Below, piece by piece: positions 42,851-49,973 of a stretch of DNA of 49,973 nt. The position numbers and the translations under genes are program-made. How positions within the stretch are numbered: the stretch's first letter is position 1; each line of letters begins with the position of its first letter. Source of the DNA: Clostridia bacterium (lineage in GTDB: Bacteria; Bacillota; Clostridia; Oscillospirales; CAG-272); NCBI GenBank assembly GCA_017625935.1, contig JAGALA010000004.1, forward strand, positions 1 to 49,973, given 5' to 3'. The notes under the pieces were generated by a model. The model saw only the letters and a list, made by a program, of their open reading frames with translations. It was not told the origin of the DNA and made no database searches.

Positions 42851-42941
42851 TGGCGCAGAATCAGAGATTCGAACTCTGGAACCCTGTTACAGGTTACACG
42901 ATTTCCAATCGTGCGCCCTCGACCAACTAGGCGAATTCTGC
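42851..42941 (-). tRNA. tRNA-Ser (anticodon GGA)
   Basis: On the minus strand the 91-nt gene has acceptor GCAGAAT / ATTCTGC, discriminator G, encoded CCA, anticodon stem CACGA-TTGGAAA-TCGTG with anticodon GGA (reads UCC/UCU), a long class II variable arm AACCTG-TAA-CAGGGTT, and T-arm CAGAG-TTCGAAT-CTCTG. Transcribed from the promoter at 43035-43063 and ended by the hairpin at 42815-42850. Confidence 0.95.
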
Positions 42942-42974
42942 GTATATTAAATTTTGAAAAGTAAAATGAGATTT

Positions 42975-43014
42975 CTGGGTAGTGCGCCCTCGCACCTTGC
43001 GCGAATTCTCTGCA
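42975..43014 (-). pseudogene. tRNA-Ser 5'-half fragment in the leader of tRNA-Ser
   Basis: On the minus strand GCAGAGAATTCGC, GTGCGAGGGCGCAC and AGAAAT align to the 5' half of the tRNA-Ser directly downstream, with a 2-nt insertion and a changed anticodon region. It lies between the tRNA promoter and the intact gene, so it would be part of the precursor. Likely a partial duplication. Confidence 0.6.
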
Positions 43015-43034
43015 TTTCTCATTATTGCTAAACA

Positions 43035-43063
43035 AGTATATCACATCTTTTCCGAAAAATCAA
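43035..43063 (-). promoter_or_regulatory. Sigma-A promoter of tRNA-Ser
   Basis: TTGATT-N17-TATACT on the minus strand, 94 nt before the mature tRNA 5' end. Confidence 0.65.
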
Positions 43064-43095
43064 GTGCTTTTTTATTTTTATTTGGTTTTATTTTG

Positions 43096-43124
43096 TTGAA
43101 AAGCGCGTGCATATATGCTAAAAT
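43096..43124 (+). promoter_or_regulatory. Sigma-A promoter of the lipoprotein/six-hairpin operon
   Basis: TTGAAA-N17-TAAAAT, 42 nt before the lipoprotein start. Confidence 0.7.
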
Positions 43125-43165
43125 AATCTCAAAGACTAAAACCGATAAAAAAAGGGGAGTCGAAA

Positions 43166-43498
43166 ATGAAAAAATTTATGTTAAGCATTTTGCTGCTTTC
43201 AATTTTCCCAATGCTCATTTCTTGCGGCAGTGTCAGCGCTAAGAGCAATGAAGTTACCTTTTTGGCAACGGTGAAAAGCGTAAGCGACAAGATAGAGGTA
43301 GAAGCAGACGAGGGACAAAATGAGTTCGGCACTTATTTAATTGTTACCACAAGTCAGACAAAATATTACGACAAAGACGGAAACAAGGCTTCAAAATTGA
43401 GTCTTGTCGAGGGCACGAGAATAAAGATAACCTATAACGGACAGGTGGCAAGGAGCTATCCACCGCAGGTTGCCGCACAAAAAATCCAACTAATATAA
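43166..43498 (+). CDS. Small lipoprotein of unknown function
   Basis: A 110-residue exported lipoprotein: MKKFMLSILLLSIF, then lipobox LISC with Cys20. The mature ~90 residues are predicted beta-strands (VTFLATVKSVSDKIEVEA, TYLIVTTSQTKYYDKDG, GTRIKITYNGQVARSYP), a pattern like DUF3221 or OB-fold lipoproteins; I cannot assign a family firmly. GGGGAG lies 6 nt upstream. It is 9 nt before the membrane-anchored protein and shares its transcript, so the two may act on the same surface substrate. Confidence 0.7.
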   Translation: MKKFMLSILLLSIFPMLISCGSVSAKSNEVTFLATVKSVSDKIEVEADEGQNEFGTYLIVTTSQTKYYDKDGNKASKLSLVEGTRIKITYNGQVARSYPPQVAAQKIQLI

Positions 43499-43507
43499 GG
43501 AGAAAAA

Positions 43508-45670
43508 ATGAAAGGATATCATACTCACGTAATATTTGAGGCAATTGAGTTGATTTTCAAGGTCATCACAGGTGATGCGCCATATATTGTCTTGCCAATT
43601 GTTATTATTCTCACAGCTCTTGGCGCGTTAATTATTTGGCTCACAATGAAATACCCAAGAAAGCCAAAAGCACTCATATTTGAAAACGGCGAAATTCGCG
43701 ACCTGCGCGCACCGTTAGATAAAATATTGAACGGTGAGCCGCTCAGCGTTTGCTACACCTTGAACACCGACGATATAACAAAGGGACAAAAGCCAAGCTG
43801 CACGCCGTACAACGACCGCAAGGATATTATCGAAAACGGTTATGCAAGCAATACCGAATCGTCGTTAAGCGTGCAAAAATATAAAAAGGGCTTGATTTTC
43901 GAGATTAAAACCGAAAAGGACGACGTGTCTGAATACGGCATTAATCTTCCGCTTAATTTCATGGGTAAAAGAGAAGGCGGAGGCTGGGAAAACCAGTTCC
44001 TTTTCAACACCCCATATACATATGAGGGTAGTGACATAAAATATTTTTATTTGACAAAGCCAAATGGCAAAAACCTTGTTTTGGCAATCCTTTCCCCTGC
44101 AAACGGCTGGAAAATGGACTACTCACCATATTCGTGGGGACATTATTTTATAAATTTGAAGCTTCTTTCAAGCTTTGACAAAGCATACGGACAAGAAAGA
44201 AATGAAAATTATATAAAGCTTGCGGTTTTGCCTGTTACCACCTTTGATAGCTGCTTGAAAGCACTGAGCGAGCTTTATGAAACGCCTTTTCTTGACTATG
44301 AGATAAGCGGTGGCGCGGTTGGCACTGAGATAAAGCTGATCCCCTACGGCAAGCCCGACTCGTTAATTGAGATTTATAACGGAGAGGAATCGACGGTAGG
44401 ATTTAGCGAGTGGTACACGGTCAAAAATGAAGGCCTGACAACGCTAATTCCCGTGAAAAATGGCAAAAAGGGCGCACCTGTGTCTGTTTTTGGCTACAAA
44501 TCGCTCATTGACCTATACAAAAAATCAATGGACACCGTTGACATTAACCTAATTGATGAGCGCACAAACTCAAATCTTTGTGAGCATCAAAGCTGGGCAA
44601 GCGCAATGCTTCGCTTCCTTATCAAATATAAGGATAAATTAACCGACAAAGAGGCCGAAGAATACGAATCAAAGCTAAAATCGCTCCTTGATATAATGAC
44701 GGAAACGGACGTGGAAAAAGCAACGCCGCTGCGCACAATATTAAACGTGCCACATGACCGCTTTCCACCGTATAACGTGTATAAATCCTGCCGCGTGCAG
44801 GAGCTTTCCGGTGCGATTACAATATTGCTCGATGCATATAAGTATTTCAAGGATGAAAAGTATCTAACTTATGTAAAAGGCGCGACCACGTGTCTGATTT
44901 CTTACTATCAAAAAGAGGACGGTCGTATCGAGGTTGAGTGGGAAGGCGGCTCACGTGAGGACTATTCAAGCGTTTGCACACCTATAATTCCTATGGTTGA
45001 CGTTGCAAACTACTTAAAAGACATTGACCCCGAATTTTCAGAGCTTTGCGCCAAAGCTTCTTTCAAACTTGCCGAGCATCTTTATAGACGCGGTCTTGAT
45101 TTTCCGACCGAGGGCTCAAAAACAGACTTAACCGAGGAAGAGATGGAGGACGGCTCAATTTCCTGCACCGCGCTTTCGCTCCTTTACTACGCAAAAAATC
45201 AAGTGTACGATGAAAAGTATATTAAAAAGGCAAAGCAAATTCTTGACATACACGAGAGCTGGATTATAAAAGCGCCTATTGCACCGATGCACCGCTCGAC
45301 CCTTCGTTGGTGGGAAACAGGCTGGGAGGGTGACGGTGACGGTCCTGCAATTTGCGCAGGACACGCGTGGAGCATTTGGCGCGGCGAGGCGGACTATCTG
45401 TACTTTGAATTAACAGGCGACAGAGAATATTTAATAAAGTCTCAAAACACCTTTATGACTAATCTTTCAAAAATCAACGAAAGAGGCGAAAGCTACGCAA
45501 CCTACAACCCCGATATGATAAATGGCGGCGGCTTCCACTGTGAATGCTCAAAAATTAATTATAAAATCGCACCCAAATTCGCATCCTACAAGGACTCAGG
45601 CCTTTCAAGATACGTTTGGATAAGAATAAACGATACTTTTTTGAAGGATGATTCTCAAATTGAAGAATAA
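43508..45670 (+). CDS. Membrane-anchored six-hairpin glycosidase-like protein
   Basis: A 720-residue protein. A single membrane helix (about residues 26-48) precedes a large domain, presumably outside the cell. Residues ~65-330 look beta-rich; residues ~350-710 show repeated helices and Trp/Glu/Gly-rich loops (WASAMLRFL, RVQELSGAITILLDAYKYF, ALSLLYYAKN, ETGWEGDGDGPAICAGHAWSI and GESYATYNPDM), like (alpha/alpha)6 six-hairpin glycosidases and related lyases or isomerases. No catalytic residues can be assigned and no GH family named with confidence. AAGGAG lies 5 nt upstream. Likely a cell-surface carbohydrate-active enzyme. Confidence 0.6.
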   Translation: MKGYHTHVIFEAIELIFKVITGDAPYIVLPIVIILTALGALIIWLTMKYPRKPKALIFENGEIRDLRAPLDKILNGEPLSVCYTLNTDDITKGQKPSCTPYNDRKDIIENGYASNTESSLSVQKYKKGLIFEIKTEKDDVSEYGINLPLNFMGKREGGGWENQFLFNTPYTYEGSDIKYFYLTKPNGKNLVLAILSPANGWKMDYSPYSWGHYFINLKLLSSFDKAYGQERNENYIKLAVLPVTTFDSCLKALSELYETPFLDYEISGGAVGTEIKLIPYGKPDSLIEIYNGEESTVGFSEWYTVKNEGLTTLIPVKNGKKGAPVSVFGYKSLIDLYKKSMDTVDINLIDERTNSNLCEHQSWASAMLRFLIKYKDKLTDKEAEEYESKLKSLLDIMTETDVEKATPLRTILNVPHDRFPPYNVYKSCRVQELSGAITILLDAYKYFKDEKYLTYVKGATTCLISYYQKEDGRIEVEWEGGSREDYSSVCTPIIPMVDVANYLKDIDPEFSELCAKASFKLAEHLYRRGLDFPTEGSKTDLTEEEMEDGSISCTALSLLYYAKNQVYDEKYIKKAKQILDIHESWIIKAPIAPMHRSTLRWWETGWEGDGDGPAICAGHAWSIWRGEADYLYFELTGDREYLIKSQNTFMTNLSKINERGESYATYNPDMINGGGFHCECSKINYKIAPKFASYKDSGLSRYVWIRINDTFLKDDSQIEE

Positions 45671-45671
45671 G

Positions 45672-45699
45672 AAAACGGCTTCCGCGAGGAAGCCGTTTT
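45672..45699. terminator. Bidirectional terminator between the six-hairpin protein and the metallophosphoesterase
   Basis: AAAACGGCTTCC-GCGA-GGAAGCCGTTTT, perfect 12-bp stem between convergent genes. Confidence 0.88.
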
Positions 45700-45735
45700 A
45701 CATTTTAACTCAAACAGAAGTGTAAGAGTTTATTT

Positions 45736-48700
45736 TTATGGAAGAATAGCCGTTTTGTAGTCCGTAACCAGCATTACATTATCAAGATAGTACGGCTTTC
45801 CTGCGCCGTCATTTACGTCGGCATACATATAAAGTCCCGTAACAAGCGTTTCGGAATTCATCACTTTTGAGCCTTCCTTGAAATATTCAATAGGGAGCGC
45901 AAGATAGCCCTTTTTGCCTTTCATGCCCTGTGAGCCGCTATCACCTGTTCCAAAGCAACCGTCACCGCCGTGTGAAAGCGTAACCCATTCGCTCGTTCCG
46001 TCGGCAAGATAGTAGAAGGATGAGCGAGAATCGTGGTCATCGGTTCTGTATGGGCAGGAATTTCCGTCGTTTGTGAGCAAGCCGAAGCAAGCCTTTCTGA
46101 ATTCAACGTTGGTAAAGTCAACCCAAACTATCAAATATTTGTTTTCGCCGAGCTTGCCGTACGCATCTTTGCCAAGGTCAATGTAAATTTCATAGTTACC
46201 GCCTGCGCTTCTTAGAACCTCAATAGCTCCGTCAACACTTGAAATTGTAACCGTGCCGTTAATCGAGCCCTGGTCGTAGCCGCTATATGATGCTTCAAAG
46301 CTATTATTTTCAAAAAGCGTAGTGTTGTCTGCAAGTGTGCCGTAATCGTCGGGATTTATTCTCTCGATAACATACTCAACGTATGTAGGGATGTCGTCTA
46401 AGGTTTCAACATTCAAATCAAATACGCGTGAGCCCTGAACATTTGCATTTGTGTATGTCAAGTCACTTACGTTTGGAGAAGATGTGAGCTTAACACCGAG
46501 GTAGTTATACATATAGTCGTTTACGTGGTCGTGACCTGTCACAATCGCCTTGACGTCTCCGCGTTTGAAAATAGTTTCAAGCAGCTCGGTGTCGGTAGCG
46601 GAAGCACAAATATTTTCGTTTTTATTGCCCGAATATTCGTAAACGATTTCTTTGTTATCTCTCTGGTTGTGTGCAGTGTTATTTTCGATCAAAGGAATGT
46701 GGAACGCCATAATTGCAGGTACTGTTTTTCCCGCATATGCTTCAATAAGCTCGCTGCTTTCCTTGTACCAATCGATTTGGTCCTGTTTAATGTAGTCATA
46801 GCCGCCGTTTGCATACGCACCTGAGTCTAAGCAGTAAACAACAGAGCCGAGTGTGCCGTCCTTATTGTAAACGCCGAGTGCGTAGTTTCCCGTACCGGAA
46901 ACATCCTCGGGGCCTGCCTTGGAAACGCAGTATTCATATGACTCAAATATAGGTTGCTGCTGAGCATTGGAGAGTGAGCCCTCGTGGTCGTGGTTACCGT
47001 AAACGTGGCACCAAGGAATTTCCTTCTCCTCAATGTAGCCAACGATTGCGTCAATATTTCTTCTCAGCTTTTCCTCGCTTGACGAGCCGATAACGTTGTC
47101 ACCCGTAAAAATAATGAGATTCGGCTCAACTCTGTCAACCAAAAGCTTAATTCTATCCTTAACCGCTTGCACCTTAGTCGCGTCTGCATCTACGTTCATA
47201 TGAGCATCGGCAATAACCATAACTCTGAATGAGCCGTCGTCATTATAATAAAGCGGAATCTTCGATTCAAGGAATTTAACAGCTTCCTTCTTTTCTTCTT
47301 CAATCATAATATTTAAATCCTCTAATGAAAGATAATTGAGTGCACCGTCGGAGTATTCGATTTTCTCACCGTCTGAAATATAAAATTCAAGCATTACCTT
47401 CTTCGAATAAAATTCCTTGGCTATGTTTACTAATTTTAAATTTACGATGGAGTAAGGAGTTAAATTTTTAAGCGATGCTTTAATACCACCCTCGGAAAGA
47501 AGCACCTCGCCGTTAACAAGCTCAACGGTTGTTGAAGTGTTACCGGCAATTACGCCAAAGTCGAATTGCTCGTTCGGATTTTTGCTTAAAAACTTGTCAA
47601 GCATTTCGCGATTGATTCTTGTGCCGAGTGCCATATTGGTGTTTTCTTCATTTGTTGAATAACCCAAATTTACAAACAACGGCTCGCATTTTTCGCCCGT
47701 CTCGGTGATGCCGCAATAAGAGCAGGACTTTAGATAAATACCTTCATTTGTGTACCCATTTGGATAAGTTGGGGTAAAATCGGAGAATTCATGCGCACCC
47801 TTTGAATAGGTTGATTCGTAAAGTGCGCTACCGTTTTTACAAACAAGCATTGTGCCACCGCCAAGACAGGTTGGAATAGAGTCAAGAACGTAAACGTATG
47901 CGTCACCGCCCCTGTCACCTTGGAACTTTTCGCCGCTTACAATTGAATTGAATGTGCAGCCAATGAGCTTGAAATTTTGCTTTCCCGTCTCTGTATTAAT
48001 AGTTATGTTGCCAACTGTTTCATCATAGTTGTTAAAAATACAGCTTACGTAATTTGCCGATTTTTCAAATGAGTTCATAATTAGCGGCAAAACGCTTGAG
48101 TTGTATGTATCGTACCAGCAGTCGTTTTTAATATAAAAATCGTAAAACTTTACGTTTGTAAACGATGTGCCAACCGTTAGATTGTAAGCGTAATTAATAC
48201 CCTTGAAGCCACCGTATAAAACGGAGTTTTCGGCAACAACCGCTCTTTTCTTGACCGCACTGTTGCTTGAATTTCCGCCCTCGTGCGCCATTGCTGATTT
48301 TGACGAGCCCTCGGGTGCTCTTAAAACAGAATCCTTTACGTAGATTGAGTAATCGTTATTGTCAACCATATCGCCGACAATTGCAAACGCATTGCTACCC
48401 GAATACATATACATATCGTAAAGATTAAGCTCACCGTTCAAAATAACGATAAGGTTGCCCATACCCGTCATATCGGGCTTTACTGTGTCGTCATAGTGCG
48501 TGTAAGATGCGTAGTCATTCAGCTTGCTTGAGCCGTATAAATTCACCGTTGCATCAGCGGAATTTATATAGAACGCACCGTAGCTTAAATTGTCCGTTGT
48601 GCTGCCCGTATAGTTAAGCTGATTTCCATTAAAATATACGTTAAGCACAATGTCCTTGCTTATTTCAATGTTTTTGGTGATTTCAATATCGTTTTCAAGT

Positions 48701-48846
48701 GTGATATTGACCGTGTCACCGTCATTTGCACCCGAAATCAATGATGATATATCGCTCTCACTGTACGCCTCGGTAGCTGAAACGAGGCAGACGGATAGAG
48801 CAAGGGCTGCAATTATGCTAATGATAAATATAAAATGTCTTTTCAT
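45736..48846 (-). CDS. Large secreted multidomain metallophosphoesterase
   Basis: A 1036-residue secreted protein with signal peptide at 1-~24. Residues ~30-345 look like a right-handed beta-helix (repeated short strands with N/D/G turns: GNLIVILNGELNLYDMYMYS and similar). A short cysteine block (CSYCGIT) at ~376 and a domain at ~389-505 opening LFVNLGYS match the C-terminus of the LRR protein. Residues ~540-840 are a calcineurin-like phosphoesterase: VIADAHMN (Asp547, His549), FTGDNV, YGNHDHEG, FHIPLI and TGHDHVND supply the two-metal site. Residues ~860-1036 resemble a carbohydrate-binding-type beta-sandwich. Target (nucleotide, phosphodiester or phosphosugar) is unknown. AAGGAG lies 7 nt upstream. 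Confidence 0.88.
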   Translation of the reverse strand: MKRHFIFIISIIAALALSVCLVSATEAYSESDISSLISGANDGDTVNITLENDIEITKNIEISKDIVLNVYFNGNQLNYTGSTTDNLSYGAFYINSADATVNLYGSSKLNDYASYTHYDDTVKPDMTGMGNLIVILNGELNLYDMYMYSGSNAFAIVGDMVDNNDYSIYVKDSVLRAPEGSSKSAMAHEGGNSSNSAVKKRAVVAENSVLYGGFKGINYAYNLTVGTSFTNVKFYDFYIKNDCWYDTYNSSVLPLIMNSFEKSANYVSCIFNNYDETVGNITINTETGKQNFKLIGCTFNSIVSGEKFQGDRGGDAYVYVLDSIPTCLGGGTMLVCKNGSALYESTYSKGAHEFSDFTPTYPNGYTNEGIYLKSCSYCGITETGEKCEPLFVNLGYSTNEENTNMALGTRINREMLDKFLSKNPNEQFDFGVIAGNTSTTVELVNGEVLLSEGGIKASLKNLTPYSIVNLKLVNIAKEFYSKKVMLEFYISDGEKIEYSDGALNYLSLEDLNIMIEEEKKEAVKFLESKIPLYYNDDGSFRVMVIADAHMNVDADATKVQAVKDRIKLLVDRVEPNLIIFTGDNVIGSSSEEKLRRNIDAIVGYIEEKEIPWCHVYGNHDHEGSLSNAQQQPIFESYEYCVSKAGPEDVSGTGNYALGVYNKDGTLGSVVYCLDSGAYANGGYDYIKQDQIDWYKESSELIEAYAGKTVPAIMAFHIPLIENNTAHNQRDNKEIVYEYSGNKNENICASATDTELLETIFKRGDVKAIVTGHDHVNDYMYNYLGVKLTSSPNVSDLTYTNANVQGSRVFDLNVETLDDIPTYVEYVIERINPDDYGTLADNTTLFENNSFEASYSGYDQGSINGTVTISSVDGAIEVLRSAGGNYEIYIDLGKDAYGKLGENKYLIVWVDFTNVEFRKACFGLLTNDGNSCPYRTDDHDSRSSFYYLADGTSEWVTLSHGGDGCFGTGDSGSQGMKGKKGYLALPIEYFKEGSKVMNSETLVTGLYMYADVNDGAGKPYYLDNVMLVTDYKTAILP

Positions 48847-48872
48847 ACCAATCTCCTTACTGTTTTTTCTAT

Positions 48873-48901
48873 ATTATACCATATGCGCGCAAAAAATTCA
48901 A
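48873..48901 (-). promoter_or_regulatory. Sigma-A promoter of the metallophosphoesterase
   Basis: TTGAAT-N17-TATAAT on the minus strand, 26 nt before the start codon; the spacer contains GCGCGC. Confidence 0.75.
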
Positions 48902-48925
48902 TACCGCATTATTTTAGATATATTA

Positions 48926-48954
48926 TTGATTTTTTGCGCATCCTGTGATAGAAT
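48926..48954 (+). promoter_or_regulatory. Sigma-A promoter of the GDPD-like gene
   Basis: TTGATT-N17-TAGAAT, 28 nt before the start codon. Confidence 0.6.
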
Positions 48955-48981
48955 AAAATAAACTTCAGAAGGAGAGAGCAT

Positions 48982-49812
48982 ATGGATTTTAACAAAAGTA
49001 TTTTTGAAAACAGAAAAGAGCTGGCAAGACCGTTTTTGGCAGCGCACAGAGGCGTTTGCGGCGCAAACGTACCGTGCAATTCAATGGCAGCGTTCAAAAT
49101 CGCGCTTTCACAGGGGGCGGACGTTGTTGAAATTGATGTTTCTAAAACAAAGGACGGCAAATTATACGTATTTCACCCTTGGATGGAGCCTGTTTTCTTA
49201 AAGGATAAATATATTTGCGATATGGACGCTTCCGAGCTTGAAACGAAGCGACTTGTTAATCAGGATAGCGTAAAAACAAGCTACAAGGTGCCAACCCTTG
49301 ATGAGGTTTTAGCGCTTCTTAAGGATAAGGTTTACATAAATGTTGACAAGTTTTGGACGGATGTAGAGGGGATTACCGCTGCAATACGCAAAGCGGGCGT
49401 TGAAAAGCAGGTTATTGTGAAAACCCACGTTGATGAGGAGTCGCTCGCAATGGTTGAAAAATACGCGCCCGACCTTATGTTTGTGCCAATGGTCAGAGAT
49501 AAGGATGAGATAACGGAAAGCTTACTTAAGCGCAATATAAATCTTATCGGTGTAGAGGTGCTTTTCAAGGACGACAGTGCCGAATGTATCAGCAAGGAAT
49601 ACATAAAATCAATGCACGATAAGGGACTTTTGGTTTGGGCAAACTCGATAATATACAATGAAGATGATATTGTAAACGGTTATCACAGTGATGACGTCTC
49701 CGTTGCCGACTCACCCGATAAGGGTTGGGGCTGGCTCATTGATAGAGACGTTGACTTTATTCAAACAGACTGGCTGCTTGCATTAAAATGCTATCTTGAT
49801 TCAAGGAAATAA
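48982..49812 (+). CDS. Glycerophosphodiester phosphodiesterase-family protein
   Basis: A 276-residue TIM-barrel GDPD, without signal peptide. Catalytic features: HRG at residues 22-24, Glu50 and Asp52 in VVEIDVSKTKDGKLYVFHP, and His65 in VFHP where most members have a HD pair (V-x-H-D). The third acidic motif, usually (E/L)xIK, reads INVDKFW. These differences suggest a divergent member; it probably hydrolyses phosphodiester head groups of lipids or teichoic acids, but activity is not certain. AAGGAG lies 8 nt upstream. Divergent from the metallophosphoesterase; structured repeat copy 3 begins 9 nt after its stop. Confidence 0.85.
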   Translation: MDFNKSIFENRKELARPFLAAHRGVCGANVPCNSMAAFKIALSQGADVVEIDVSKTKDGKLYVFHPWMEPVFLKDKYICDMDASELETKRLVNQDSVKTSYKVPTLDEVLALLKDKVYINVDKFWTDVEGITAAIRKAGVEKQVIVKTHVDEESLAMVEKYAPDLMFVPMVRDKDEITESLLKRNINLIGVEVLFKDDSAECISKEYIKSMHDKGLLVWANSIIYNEDDIVNGYHSDDVSVADSPDKGWGWLIDRDVDFIQTDWLLALKCYLDSRK

Positions 49813-49820
49813 TATGAAAG

Positions 49821-49973
49821 AGGGTGACACATTAAGGCACAACCATAAACCACGAAAAGAGAAAAACTACCTATATACGGTATCGTTTGAAAAATAAGGT
49901 TGAAAAGCTCCGCTTTTCTTCGTTATTGTGGTTTATTATCGCCGATTTTTGCTCTACCGTACACAAGTACGCC
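49821..49973 (-). repeat. Structured dispersed repeat, copy 3 (inverted, cut by window edge)
   Basis: Inverted relative to copies 1 and 2 and truncated by the window. It begins AGGGTGACACATTAAGGCA (the inverted terminal repeat), then TAAACCAC ... GTGGTTTA around a hairpin that reads GAAAAGC-GGA-GCTTTTC in the standard orientation, and CGTAC-TTGT-GTACG. The hairpin's A-T pair in copies 1 and 2 is G-C here, a compensatory change. Confidence 0.8.

Noticed and set aside
42851..42941. CRISPR-like repeats near tRNA-Ser
   Set aside because: The similar blocks are only two diverged units with different lengths and terminators between them; there are no evenly spaced repeats and no cas genes.

Overview
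The window looks like a chromosomal segment of an uncultured, low-to-moderate GC, Gram-positive anaerobe of class Clostridia (Bacillota), probably a gut commensal. The reasons are AddA/AddB instead of RecBCD, a T-box leader before ileS, a dimeric class II glycyl-tRNA synthetase, an HPr protein, lipoprotein and BspA-like surface proteins, strong AGGAGG-type ribosome binding sites, and many sigma-A promoters with exact 17-bp spacers. Most of the window is ordinary housekeeping sequence packed into short operons. The right third is accessory surface and secreted-protein territory.

Layout. 1-1150 (minus): edge of a foreign segment, with an ORF whose start resembles transposon protein TnpV and a broken AbrB-type regulator. 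1281-6958: a xylose/alpha-xyloside module; an alpha-xylosidase-like GH31 enzyme, xylose isomerase and xylulokinase read left, and a divergent AraC regulator reads right. 7146-13168: CvpA-like membrane protein, aconitase and phosphoglucomutase, probably one operon. 13504-21639 (minus): GtrA-QueG fusion, AddB, AddA. 21846-24292: ParE-like topoisomerase subunit overlapping TadA. 24403-26054 (minus): Lrp regulator overlapping an aminotransferase. 26178-29525: alpha/beta hydrolase, acyltransferase and two small membrane proteins. 29544-34375 (minus): glycyl- and isoleucyl-tRNA synthetases with a T-box. 34636-37946: HPr, then UvrC-RsmD-CoaD.

38120-49812 holds a BspA-like leucine-rich repeat protein with a 51-aa companion and a divergent XRE regulator, a lipoprotein serpin, a tRNA-Ser(GGA) locus surrounded by tRNA-like repeats, a small lipoprotein with a membrane-anchored six-hairpin-type protein, a large secreted metallophosphoesterase and a glycerophosphodiester phosphodiesterase-like protein.

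The most unusual signal is an unannotated ~196-bp structured repeat present three times (13309-13505, 40815-41010, and inverted at 49821-window end). It has imperfect terminal inverted repeats, conserved nested hairpins and a compensatory base-pair change between copies. Other items worth a second look are a domain shared by the LRR protein and the metallophosphoesterase, the GtrA-QueG fusion, the two diverged structured repeat units next to tRNA-Ser, the triple operator-like motif between the LRR gene and xre, and the chimeric TnpV-like ORF at the left edge. All calls come from reading sequence and recognising families; no database search or folding program was run.
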